A stretch of 32,234 bases of DNA from an uncultured Pseudomonadota bacterium (GTDB taxonomy: Bacteria; Myxococcota_A; UBA9042; PHBI01; CALCNF01): positions 1 through 32,234 of the forward strand of contig CALCNF010000010.1 of NCBI GenBank assembly GCA_937897815.1. Reading direction: 5' to 3'. The notes under the pieces were generated by a model. That model was not told the origin of the DNA, searched no databases, and saw only the letters and a list, made by a program, of their open reading frames with translations. Below, in pieces: positions 10,911-19,650 of this stretch; the first letter of the stretch is position 1, and every line of letters begins with the position of its first letter. Made by a program: the position numbers and the translations under genes.

Positions 10911-12856
10911 GCTGGATGGGCATCGACCCCTCAACCCTGGCCTGGGCCGGGGGCGCCCTCGCCCTGGCGCTCGTCTTGCTTCACGTCCTGCGCGTGCGTC
11001 GACGGACGGTCTGGGTCGCCCACGCTCCCCTGTGGTTCGCCCTGGAACGTGAGGGTCGCGCAAGCGCGCTGATGAGACGCCTGCGGCGCCTGTGGAGCCT
11101 GCTGCTGCTCCTGGCCATTGGTGCGGCGATCCTGGCCGCGCTTGGCGATCCGCGACCCGTCGACCAGAGCCTCCTCGGGTTCTCACCCGAGCAGCGTCCT
11201 CCGGTCCGGCACACCTTACTCCTCGTAGACACCTCCGCCTCCATGGACGCCGAGGAGGCGGGCGTGACGCGCTTTGAGCGCAGCGTGGCGAGCGCCCGAG
11301 AGCTCATCGCGGCCCACGCCAACAACCCCGAGCAGCGCTGGATGATCGCCTCCATGGGACGACGAATCACCCCGCGAACCCTCTGGACCCGAGACCACGA
11401 GGTAGCCGAGGAGGCACTCGCAGCGCTCCTCGCCGAGGGTCCAGGTGACCACGCCCTCGATCCAGCCCACGCGCAGCGCACGGTCTCGAGCGTCCTGGCC
11501 GGTCGAGAGGGCGCCGAGGCGGTCCTGTTCACGGACGGAGCCTTCGAGCCCAGCGCGACCCCTTACGCCTTCTCCGGGAGGGTCGTCACGTCTCGAACGG
11601 GCAACCTGTCCATGGAGGCCTTCAACGTGCGACCCGCCCTGGATGGCTCGTCCTCCTACAGCATCCTGGCCGCGGTTCGAAATCATCTCGACCGGCCCGT
11701 GAAGGCGACCCTGATGCTCTACGCCAAGGACGACGCTCGGAGCGCCAAGGACTTCGTATCACCCGAACAGATCGTGACCTCACGAGAGATCGAGGTTCCC
11801 GCCAAAGGCGTGAAGCGAACCGTGATGAGCGACGTCCTCTTTACGGGTGATCGACTCGCGGCTCGGGTCGTGATGGATCCGTCCATCGACGCCATGGACG
11901 GGCTTCCTCGAGACGACGTGGCCGTCGCCGTTGTGCCGCCCAGACGCCCCCTGCGCGTCCAGCTGGTCGGACCCGATGACCTCTTTGTGAGCGCCAGCTT
12001 GCTCACGCTGGAGGGGATCGACCTGGAGACGCGCTCGGCCGAGGAGTACGCAGGGCCGGAGGGGTTCGATGTCACGGTGATTCATCGATCCGCCGTCGAT
12101 CTCAGCGCGCCGGGCAACTACCTGCTCATCGATCCTCCTCCGAGCGAGGAGCTTCGACACAAGCGCATCCACAAGCGCCCCCGTATCACTCGGGTCAATC
12201 GCGACCATCCCGTGACCCGAGGGCTGGAGTTCGTGGACGCGTCGATCGAGCGCGCCACCGTCATCGCTCCGCGCTCCGGAGACCAGGTCCTGATCCGAGC
12301 GGAAGGAGGCACACCGCTGGTCTTCACCAGGACTCTTGAGCAGGGCGCTCGACGTCTCCTTGTCCTCGCCTTCTCCCCGCGGGACAGCCTCGTGCCGCTG
12401 CGGTACGCGTTCCCGTTGATGATGGTCCAGAGCCTCGCTTGGTTTTCGCCCCAGGCCGAGGGCCTGGTGCCCACGAGGCGCACAGGCGCCGTTTTGTCCG
12501 TCGCGACCACGTTACCTCCAGGACCGGTCCTCATGCGCGCCCCCGGCGAGGTGGAGACGACGGCGGTGCGTCGCATCGGTGATCGCGTCCACTTCACCGG
12601 CTCGCAGGTGGGGATCTATGAGCTTTGGTCAGAGGGCTCGGAGCCGACCGAGCGTGAGCTCATCGCCCTGAACCTCATGGACGGCGCGGAGAGCCGCCTC
12701 GACGACCGAGCCGCGCTCAAGCCCCACGAGACGCCTGAACCCTGGCGCGCCCCGGAGCGGCCCTGGCCAGGCTCTCCCTGGCGGCTGCTCCTGATCATCG
12801 CCTGCGGGCTCCTCGCCTTGGAGTGGTGGACCTGGCATCGGAGGATCACCGCGTGA
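10907..12856 (+). CDS. BatA-like membrane protein with vWA domain
   Basis: 649 residues. The N-terminus has two membrane helices separated by a basic VRRRTVWVAHAPLWFAL segment, matching the BatA N-terminal double-transmembrane domain. A vWA domain follows with MIDAS DTSASM (Asp108) and a later LFTDGAF. The middle region is probably extracytoplasmic beta-rich, and the protein ends with a hydrophobic helix and WWTWHRR. It is joined to its neighbours by ATGA and GTGA overlaps. Bat-type proteins sit in the Bacteroides aerotolerance operon next to MoxR and DUF58, and the same role as a membrane vWA partner of MoxR is inferred here. The exact function is unknown. Confidence 0.87.
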   Translation: MSWMGIDPSTLAWAGGALALALVLLHVLRVRRRTVWVAHAPLWFALEREGRASALMRRLRRLWSLLLLLAIGAAILAALGDPRPVDQSLLGFSPEQRPPVRHTLLLVDTSASMDAEEAGVTRFERSVASARELIAAHANNPEQRWMIASMGRRITPRTLWTRDHEVAEEALAALLAEGPGDHALDPAHAQRTVSSVLAGREGAEAVLFTDGAFEPSATPYAFSGRVVTSRTGNLSMEAFNVRPALDGSSSYSILAAVRNHLDRPVKATLMLYAKDDARSAKDFVSPEQIVTSREIEVPAKGVKRTVMSDVLFTGDRLAARVVMDPSIDAMDGLPRDDVAVAVVPPRRPLRVQLVGPDDLFVSASLLTLEGIDLETRSAEEYAGPEGFDVTVIHRSAVDLSAPGNYLLIDPPPSEELRHKRIHKRPRITRVNRDHPVTRGLEFVDASIERATVIAPRSGDQVLIRAEGGTPLVFTRTLEQGARRLLVLAFSPRDSLVPLRYAFPLMMVQSLAWFSPQAEGLVPTRRTGAVLSVATTLPPGPVLMRAPGEVETTAVRRIGDRVHFTGSQVGIYELWSEGSEPTERELIALNLMDGAESRLDDRAALKPHETPEPWRAPERPWPGSPWRLLLIIACGLLALEWWTWHRRITA

Positions 12857-15600
12857 GGTGGCCCTCTGCCAAGACCCGCCGAGCCCTGGCGATAGCCGCG
12901 GGGATGACGCTCCTCAGCGCGCTGGCCTGGTCGACCTGGGGCGCCGCGGCGATCGCGGCGCTGGCGGAGCGAGGGGTCGAGCTCGACTCTCCTGGCTTCC
13001 TGGCGCTCCTGGGGCTGCTCCCGGTCCTGCTGGTCCTGGCGAGCTTCTCCCTGACCGAGCACGGGCCGATCCAGCGCGCGCTGTCGGGGCTCCTGCGTGG
13101 GGCGCTCATCGTGAGCATCATCGCCGCGCTCCTCGGACCGAGCGAGCTCAGCGAGGAGCCGAGCATGACGTCCACCGTCTTCGTGGTCGACGTCAGCGAC
13201 TCCATCTCGGACGGCGCGCTGGAGCGCGCGCGTTCGACCATCGAGGAGACCTGGCGAAGGCGGGGGCGCCACGAGGTCCGCGTCGTGACCTATGGCGCTC
13301 ACGCAGCCGAGGTGAGCCCGCCGAAGGGCCTTGACGAACCCTGGCCTGCCCTGGCCCGTCTCGACGAAGACGGCGGCCAGGCGAGCGACACCGAGGGCGC
13401 GCTCGCCCTGGCCCTCTCGCTCCTGCCTGCCGACCGCCTGGGCCGGGTGGTCCTCGCGACCGATGGGCGCGACACCCGAGGTGACGTCCTCTCCATGGCC
13501 CACAACGCCGCTCGGTTCGGAATCCGAGTCCACCACCTGAGCCTCGAGCCTGGGCGCGAGGCCTCGGAGCTGGTGGTCGTAGATCTGGTGGTCCCTGAGA
13601 ACCCGACCATGCGGGTGCCCTTCTCGGTCGAGGCCAAGATCCACGCGACCCGGGCCATGACCGCGCGCTGCGAGGTCCTGATCGACGCCATCGTCGATCA
13701 GGAGAGGACCCTTGAGCTCGACGCAGAGACCCAGTCGGTCGCCTTTGAGATGACGATCAAGGAGGGCGGTGACCACGACGTCGCCGTGAGCTGCGAGGCC
13801 ATGAAAGACGGCTCAGATCGCTTCGGGTCGAACAACCGAGTGAGCCGGGCGATCCACCTGCCTGAGCGACCCAGGATCCTGTACGTGGAGGGAGAGTCTC
13901 GCTACACGCGAAACCTGATCCGCGCCCTGGAAGCGGACTTCGACGTGGAGCTTCGTTCAGGGCGCGGGCTGCCTCGAACCGATCGGGACGCGCGGACGTT
14001 TGACGCCATCCTGATCAGCGACGTGGCCCGCCTGGGCTCCATGGGCGTGGAGCAGATGACCCCCTCTCAGATGCGGGTCCTTGAGCGGTACGCGCGCGCC
14101 GGAGGCGGCCTGATCTTCACCGGAGGAGAGAACTCTCTGGGCCCAGGAGGATACGGCGGCACCCACCTTGAGCGCGCGGTCTTGCCCGTGACCCTGGACG
14201 TCGACAAGGAGGACGAGATCCCGTCCCTGGCGATGGTCCTCGTCCTCGATCGCTCGGGCTCCATGAACGGGGAGAAGCTCAGCCTGGCCAAAGAGGCCGC
14301 TCGGGTGACCCTCGATGTGCTCCAGCCGAGCGACAAGCTGGGGATCGTCGCCTTCGACTCCGCGCCCCGGGTGCTCGCCCCGCTGCAGCGCGCTTCGAAC
14401 CGCATGCGGATCAGCGACGCCTTGAGCCGACTTTCGCCTGGTGGAGGTACGGCGATCTTCCCGGCGCTCGATCAGGCCGTCGGCCTGCTCACGGAGACCG
14501 AAGCGAAGATCAAGCACATCATCCTGCTCACCGACGGTCAGTCGAACCGCTCCGGCATCCTCGATCTGGTGGCCCTGGCGAGCTCGGAGCGGATCACCAT
14601 CTCGACCGTGGGCGTCGGCAGCGGGAGCGACCAGAAGCTCCTCATGGAGATCGCCGAAGAGGGCGCGGGGCGCTACTACTTCACGGACCGGGCGGACAAC
14701 ATCCCACGGCTCTTCCTCAAGGAGGCGAGCGAGGTGAGCCGACGGTCCCTGGTGGAGGAGCGGTTCCGCGCTGGAATCTCGAAGCGTCATCGTGACGCGC
14801 AGGTCTTCCGAGGCCTGAACTGGCAGAGGGCGCCGGCGCTCCTGGGCTACGTCTCCACCCGGGCCAAGTCTCGCGCAGAGGTGCTGATGCGGACCCCGCG
14901 CGGTGAGCCCCTGCTGGCCAGGTGGCGGCTCGGGTTGGGTCAGGTCTGGGTCTGGACGAGCGACGTGAAGAACAAGTGGGCGCACTACTGGCTGCGGTGG
15001 CCCGGCTACGCTCAGTTCTGGCGGCAGCTCCTCAGAGACGCTCTGCGGGTGGAGCGCACCGATCCGACCCTGGCGATGAAGACCGAGATCGATCAAGGCG
15101 TGCTGGAGGTCGCCGTGGACGCCATCGACGCCGACGACCGCTTCATCGACGATCTCCGGAGCACGGTCCGCGTCGAGGGGCCAGAGGGGAAGGTGGAGGA
15201 GCTGCGGCTCGACCAGGTCGCTCCTGGACACTACCTCGGACGCGCCACGCTGACGACGCTCGGGGCCTATCGTATCCGGGGTGAACATCACGCCCATGAG
15301 GCGCCGGACCAATCCATGACCTCGAGCGCAAACGTCACCTGGCCCTACCCCGATGAGCACGCGGTCGGGACCTCAGATCTGCGCAAGCTTGAGGCCCTCG
15401 CCGCGATCACCGGGGGACGCATCGACCCCAGCCCCTCGCAGCTCTTTGACACGGAGGGACGCACCCATCCCGTGCGTCTCGACCGGCGCGCTCGTTGGCT
15501 CTGGGTGGCCCTGGTGTTGCTGATCCTCGATGTCCTGGCTCGCCGGCTCAACGTCGGCGCACAGCGACCACCTCGGGGCCCCACAGGAGCGCGAGCCTAG
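12853..15600 (+). CDS. Large membrane protein with two vWA domains and a glutamine amidotransferase-like segment
   Basis: 915 residues. Two or three N-terminal membrane helices precede the first vWA domain (MIDAS DVSDS, Asp113; later LATDGRDT). A beta-rich segment leads into a class I glutamine amidotransferase-like region with RILYVEGESRYTRNLIRAL and GGGLIFTGGENS; I see no catalytic Cys there. The second vWA domain has DRSGSM (Asp466) and ILLTDGQ. The C-terminal part includes LGQVWVWTSD and ends in a final helix WLWVALVLLILDVL. I chose the GTG at 12853 because it gives the GTGA overlap seen at other junctions; an ATG at 12823 would overlap the upstream gene by 34 nt. The stop shares CTAG with the convergent gene. 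Known relatives are uncharacterised. Confidence 0.87.
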   Translation: MRWPSAKTRRALAIAAGMTLLSALAWSTWGAAAIAALAERGVELDSPGFLALLGLLPVLLVLASFSLTEHGPIQRALSGLLRGALIVSIIAALLGPSELSEEPSMTSTVFVVDVSDSISDGALERARSTIEETWRRRGRHEVRVVTYGAHAAEVSPPKGLDEPWPALARLDEDGGQASDTEGALALALSLLPADRLGRVVLATDGRDTRGDVLSMAHNAARFGIRVHHLSLEPGREASELVVVDLVVPENPTMRVPFSVEAKIHATRAMTARCEVLIDAIVDQERTLELDAETQSVAFEMTIKEGGDHDVAVSCEAMKDGSDRFGSNNRVSRAIHLPERPRILYVEGESRYTRNLIRALEADFDVELRSGRGLPRTDRDARTFDAILISDVARLGSMGVEQMTPSQMRVLERYARAGGGLIFTGGENSLGPGGYGGTHLERAVLPVTLDVDKEDEIPSLAMVLVLDRSGSMNGEKLSLAKEAARVTLDVLQPSDKLGIVAFDSAPRVLAPLQRASNRMRISDALSRLSPGGGTAIFPALDQAVGLLTETEAKIKHIILLTDGQSNRSGILDLVALASSERITISTVGVGSGSDQKLLMEIAEEGAGRYYFTDRADNIPRLFLKEASEVSRRSLVEERFRAGISKRHRDAQVFRGLNWQRAPALLGYVSTRAKSRAEVLMRTPRGEPLLARWRLGLGQVWVWTSDVKNKWAHYWLRWPGYAQFWRQLLRDALRVERTDPTLAMKTEIDQGVLEVAVDAIDADDRFIDDLRSTVRVEGPEGKVEELRLDQVAPGHYLGRATLTTLGAYRIRGEHHAHEAPDQSMTSSANVTWPYPDEHAVGTSDLRKLEALAAITGGRIDPSPSQLFDTEGRTHPVRLDRRARWLWVALVLLILDVLARRLNVGAQRPPRGPTGARA

Positions 15601-17690
15601 CGGGTCACCTTACGCGGACCCGTGTTCGTCGGGTCCAGGTGGACGATCCGGTAGAGCCCGTAGCGCAGGGTCTCCGAGCCACCGTAGAAGGGGAAGTCCG
15701 GGTTTCCCTTGTTGGTGATGTCCTCCACCTGGAGCGGCGAGAGCGCCCACTCCCGATGCATCCGCTGGCAGATCGGAAGTCGGTCCGCCCGCTCGGGACG
15801 AGGGCCGTCGGGGTCGAAGGACCGCGCGTAGCACTGCGGACCCTCGATGTAGATCGGATCGCAGTCGCTGGCCAAGACGCTCGCTGGCGTCTCGAGGAAG
15901 GTAGATATGGAGAGGCTTGAGCGCCCCGGATCCATCCCGGGCAGCTCATAGAGCGGGAGGTGCCGCAGGACCACGTCCGAGGGCGGATCGCTCATGGAGA
16001 GGGCGACCACGCACAGCTCGCGCTCAGGCTCGGGGAGCGCCGCCTTGGCCCGATCCCACCACTGATCAAACGACTGAGCGTTGGTCTCTACCCACAGGGT
16101 GTCGATCACCGCGGGCCTCGGGATCAAGACCAGCGCCAGGCCGACGAGCGCCAGGCCCCGCCTCCATCGCTCGGGCCCCTGCGCCAGACAGCCCAGGGCG
16201 ATGGCCACGAGGATCATCAGCCAAACCAGGGCCGGAGCCTGAACCCGAGGGACGCTCACGGCGGGCAGGTCGAGGGTCGAGAGCCCGACCCAGAGCGCGA
16301 CGGCCAGGCCCAGGGAGAGAGCTGAGAGGAGCCGCGCGCGGCGGACGACAAACCAGGCGACGATCGCGAGAACCGTCCCGCTCACGGCGTGGAGCTCCGT
16401 GGAGAGCAAGAGGTTCAGATGGAGCAATCGCTCCCAGATCCCCTCCAGATCGCCGCCGCCCGCGAGACCGGGCACGTCCCCGTGCGCCGAGGCGGACTCC
16501 ATATAATGCAGGAGGCTCCAGAGCCGGGGCGCGATGACGGCCAGCAGGACCACGGCCGCGAGGGCACCAACGCCGGTCTTAAGTCGACTCCAGCGGCCAT
16601 CGAGCGCGAGCCACGCGATGGCCAGCACAGGGGCCACCACCCACGCCTCGGGTCGACCGTGCAGCGCCAGGGCCGCCCACGCGACGGCGCCGATGAGCTG
16701 GGGCTTTGAAGAGCTCTCAAGCCACCTATCGAGGTGCACCCCGGCGGCGAGGAGCGCGAATTGAACGGGGACGAGCACGCTCTCGGAGGCCCGGTCGCGC
16801 ATGAGCGCCGGCGCGAGACCCACGAGCATGATGGCGATCCAGCCGGCGCGGCGGGTGCCCGAAAGACGACTCGCCCACGCTCCTGCGAGGGGGACAAGAC
16901 CCAGGCCCAGGAGGACATTCAGGGTGCAGATCACGTCGGTAGAGGGTCCCAACGCTCGGAGCCAGGGACCGTACAGCACCGTCGTGAAGGCGCCGTACTT
17001 GGTGACCGGCTCCAGGGCGAGAGCGTCGCTCACCGAAGCGTAGCCCGAGAAGACGCCCACGAGGGTCTGCGGCACAAAGAGCCACTGCACGAGGGCCACC
17101 GCCGCGCAAAGCGCCAACAACCATCGGCCCTCACCTGGCGCAGCTCCGAGGCCCTCCCGTGTCGCGGACACCAGAGCGGGCAGGGTCCCGACCGCCAGCA
17201 ACAGGAGAAGCGCGCACAGCCAGAACTCAAGTTGAGCGGTGCTCTGGGCGCCCTCCACCACCCGGTGAGAGGCCCCTTCGCCGCGCCGCTCTTCCCCTGG
17301 CCCCTCGCCGCTTGAGGTCGCGGCGCGAGGAGCCCTCAGCTCGGGCCCGAGGCGAGCGCGCGCCGTGAGTCGGGCCATGACCCGATCGACGGCCGGCGCG
17401 AGGGTGGCCCGAGCGCTGTCGGGCTTGACCACGATCTCGGCCCGATAGCGCCCCGCGACGGGCTCGCCAACCGAGCCGCGCGGATGGACAAGCCGGAGCG
17501 CGACCGAGGCGCCCTCGCGGCTCTGGAAGAGATAGGTGATGCTGTCGGGGTTCCAGTCGGTCCGAGTGTGATGGAGAGGCTCGAGGCCTGCGCCCACCTG
17601 ACCGCGCTCATCTTCAAGGAGCGTATCTGCCGTGCCAGCGGGCGAGCTCAGGGTGAGGAGCGTCGCCAGGAGAATCCAGACCGAGCTCAT
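15597..17690 (-). CDS. Multi-spanning membrane protein, possible GT-C glycosyltransferase
   Basis: 697 residues. A cleavable signal peptide (MSSVWILLATLLTLSSPAG) is followed by about 130 probably periplasmic residues and an acidic Gly/Glu-rich linker. Some ten hydrophobic segments then run to about residue 520, and a C-terminal domain of about 170 residues contains several Cys. The arrangement resembles GT-C-type (PMT/ArnT-like) glycosyltransferases that use polyprenyl-phosphate sugars, but no diagnostic motif is certain. I would call it a hypothetical membrane protein with that lean. The ATG overlaps the TPR gene's stop (ATGA at 17687-17690), so the two are translationally coupled. Its TAG shares the CTAG tetramer at 15597-15600 with the convergent vWA gene. 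Confidence 0.75.
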   Translation of the reverse strand: MSSVWILLATLLTLSSPAGTADTLLEDERGQVGAGLEPLHHTRTDWNPDSITYLFQSREGASVALRLVHPRGSVGEPVAGRYRAEIVVKPDSARATLAPAVDRVMARLTARARLGPELRAPRAATSSGEGPGEERRGEGASHRVVEGAQSTAQLEFWLCALLLLLAVGTLPALVSATREGLGAAPGEGRWLLALCAAVALVQWLFVPQTLVGVFSGYASVSDALALEPVTKYGAFTTVLYGPWLRALGPSTDVICTLNVLLGLGLVPLAGAWASRLSGTRRAGWIAIMLVGLAPALMRDRASESVLVPVQFALLAAGVHLDRWLESSSKPQLIGAVAWAALALHGRPEAWVVAPVLAIAWLALDGRWSRLKTGVGALAAVVLLAVIAPRLWSLLHYMESASAHGDVPGLAGGGDLEGIWERLLHLNLLLSTELHAVSGTVLAIVAWFVVRRARLLSALSLGLAVALWVGLSTLDLPAVSVPRVQAPALVWLMILVAIALGCLAQGPERWRRGLALVGLALVLIPRPAVIDTLWVETNAQSFDQWWDRAKAALPEPERELCVVALSMSDPPSDVVLRHLPLYELPGMDPGRSSLSISTFLETPASVLASDCDPIYIEGPQCYARSFDPDGPRPERADRLPICQRMHREWALSPLQVEDITNKGNPDFPFYGGSETLRYGLYRIVHLDPTNTGPRKVTR

Positions 17691-19462
17691 GAGCGCTCCT
17701 GTCCACGAACGAAGCGTCCGAGCATCACGCCGGCCGCCGCGAGGACGATCCAGATCCACGGATCTGCGGGCTCCTCGGGCTCCTGCTGTTGAGTAGACGA
17801 GGTCTCCTCTTGGGGTTCTTCAACCGGGACCTCCTTGTGCGGCGCGGTCTTCTCAGGCCGCAGGTCTCCTCCACCCGAGCGTGCGCCCTCGGGGATCGGC
17901 GCGCCCTCGGCCCGGTGGTGCGCCTCCGCCGGGGGAGGAATCACACCCTTTCGGAGCATGGCGAGCTCCTCGGTGACCCGCTCGATCTTGCCCTCAGAGT
18001 GCCAACCTTGAGAGGCCACCCGGAGGAAGCGCTCCAGGTCCTCGATCGCGCTCGGAATGTCCCGGTCTCGGACGATCAGGGATCGGCAGTAATAGACGTC
18101 CGGGTCCATCGCCCCGGAGATCTTGGCGGCACGCGCGATGAGCTTGTCAGCGTCCTCAACGCGCCCCAGATAGAAGCTAGAGATCGCCGCATACATGGGC
18201 ACGCGAGGCTGAGACGGCAGGCGATCGAGCAGAGAGTTCATCCGCGACACACACGCCTCGTGTTTGGCGAGATAGTGAGCCAACACGCCGGCGAGAAAGC
18301 AGGTGACGATGTCATCGGGCTTGGCCTCGCAGGCCGCCTCAAGCTCGCCCCACTTCTTCGGATCGGTGCGGGTCATGGTGTAGAGGTTCGCCAGAGAGCT
18401 CATGGGGCCACCCGCGTGAGGCCGTCGGCGAACGGCGGCCTCAAGGAGCACGATGGCCTCCTCATAGCGGCCCAGGCCTCGGAGCGCCGTCGCCTGCCTG
18501 ACTCCGAAGTCGGCGTCATCGGGGAGGGCCTTCGCGCCGGCCTGGGCGCAGGTCAGCAGCGCATCCCAGCGCTTCTCCAGGGAGATGAGCTCGCATTTCA
18601 AGTGATGCGCGTCACGGCAGGCCGGGGCGATCTCCAGGATCGGGTCAAGCCAACGAGCGGCCTCCGCGCTGCGCCCCAGCAGATGGAGCGTATCCGAGAG
18701 GGCCGTAAGGCCGCATGCGTCCGCGGACGCCCCATCGGCTTGAGCCTGGCTCAAGACCGCCTTGGCGACCTCCTCATGAGGGGCGCCCGTGAGGACGAGC
18801 AGGCTCGGTCGCTCGCCAGACAGCCCTGGGGTCGCCCGCTTCTCTTCCTCTTCGAGGAGGTCTTGAGCTCGCTTGGCCACCTTGCTCGCGCGCTCACCGA
18901 AGCCAGCGGCCATGAGCAGCGCGGCGCCCTCTCGATGCACGCCCACGTCCTCCTGAGCCAGGGAGAGCGCCCTCAAGACCGCTCGCTCCACATCGCCCTT
19001 GGAGGCCATGCGAAGGGCCGATCGGGCGTCTCCCATCGGATCATTACCGCCAGAGTCGCGGGTCCCAGCCAAGGACCAGCGAAAGCGCGAACCCTCGCGC
19101 TCGAGCGCCCTGACGAAGGCCACACGCAGTCGATGCGTTGCCGGCAAGGCGCTTGAGAGAGCGAACGGAGGGTGAGCCGTGGCCCCCTCGGGCGCCATGG
19201 TCGGATGATGAAGCGTGAAGAGGGTGCGCTCATCCGAGGGGAGCACAAAGGCGATCTCGACGCGGTCGCGCAGGAGCTTCGAGCCGGCCTGCCGCGTTCC
19301 CTTCGGCGCGCCCTTTGGGACCGCCGAGAGCGCGCGGATCACGGGCTCCATGGTCGGCTCGATCACGGGACCTGCCGTCGCCTCAGGAGCGAGGAGAAGC
19401 AGCGCCATCGAGGCGGTGATGAGCCTCCGCAAGTTCAGCCAGGACGAGATCATAGGTGCCAT
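17687..19462 (-). CDS. Secreted TPR-repeat protein with C-terminal membrane anchor
   Basis: 591 residues. A signal peptide (LRRLITASMALLLLAPEATA) precedes an N-terminal domain with FVLPSDERTLFTLHHP. TPR-like helical pairs follow through the middle, for example GRYEEAIVLLEAAVRRRPHA and YLGRVEDADKLIARAAK. A charged Pro/Glu-rich linker leads to a final hydrophobic helix (WIWIVLAAAGVMLG) and RGQERS, so the bulk should be periplasmic and tethered at the C-terminus. The ATG at 19462 has a strong GAGGGGGG about 6 nt upstream; a second ATG at 19453 is possible. It is coupled to the downstream membrane-protein gene. TPR proteins also occur in Bat-type operons, and this pair converges on the vWA cluster, but a functional link is only inference. 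Confidence 0.83.
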   Translation of the reverse strand: MAPMISSWLNLRRLITASMALLLLAPEATAGPVIEPTMEPVIRALSAVPKGAPKGTRQAGSKLLRDRVEIAFVLPSDERTLFTLHHPTMAPEGATAHPPFALSSALPATHRLRVAFVRALEREGSRFRWSLAGTRDSGGNDPMGDARSALRMASKGDVERAVLRALSLAQEDVGVHREGAALLMAAGFGERASKVAKRAQDLLEEEEKRATPGLSGERPSLLVLTGAPHEEVAKAVLSQAQADGASADACGLTALSDTLHLLGRSAEAARWLDPILEIAPACRDAHHLKCELISLEKRWDALLTCAQAGAKALPDDADFGVRQATALRGLGRYEEAIVLLEAAVRRRPHAGGPMSSLANLYTMTRTDPKKWGELEAACEAKPDDIVTCFLAGVLAHYLAKHEACVSRMNSLLDRLPSQPRVPMYAAISSFYLGRVEDADKLIARAAKISGAMDPDVYYCRSLIVRDRDIPSAIEDLERFLRVASQGWHSEGKIERVTEELAMLRKGVIPPPAEAHHRAEGAPIPEGARSGGGDLRPEKTAPHKEVPVEEPQEETSSTQQQEPEEPADPWIWIVLAAAGVMLGRFVRGQERS

Positions 19463-19487
19463 CTTAGCCCCCCTCACCGTGACTTGC

Positions 19488-19521
19488 ACCCGGTCACCAG
19501 CGCACCGTTTGACCGGGTCAA
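19488..19521. promoter_or_regulatory. Inverted repeats in the TPR gene/recQ divergent region
   Basis: ACCCGGTC (19488-19495) pairs perfectly with GACCGGGT (19511-19518) across 15 nt. Overlapping the right arm is a tighter palindrome, TTGACC-G-GGTCAA (19509-19521). The site lies in the 188-nt gap between two divergent genes, upstream of the TPR gene start. It could be an operator for a dimeric regulator; no regulator is encoded nearby. Confidence 0.35.
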
Positions 19522-19613
19522 GCGCTCTGTCCACTCGCGGGCCCTGTGCGCGAGCGTCCGCGACCCGCTCTCAGAGGCCCTGGAGGGAGAGTGCAGCGGC
19601 GCGAAGGCAATGG

Positions 19614-19642
19614 TTGTGACGGGGATCGGGCTGGGGTATCCC
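19614..19642 (+). promoter_or_regulatory. Weak candidate promoter for recQ
   Basis: TTGTGA (19614-19619), a 17-nt spacer and TATCCC (19637-19642) form a weak sigma70-like pair (four and three matches). It ends 8 nt before the recQ ATG at 19651, which has no Shine-Dalgarno. If real, the mRNA would be leaderless or nearly so. Confidence 0.25.
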
Positions 19643-19650
19643 TTCCTCTT

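Noticed and set aside
13957-15360. 467-codon minus-strand open frame (and the one at 12616-13776)
   Set aside because: Both are antisense to the double-vWA gene, whose metal-site motifs show which strand is coding.
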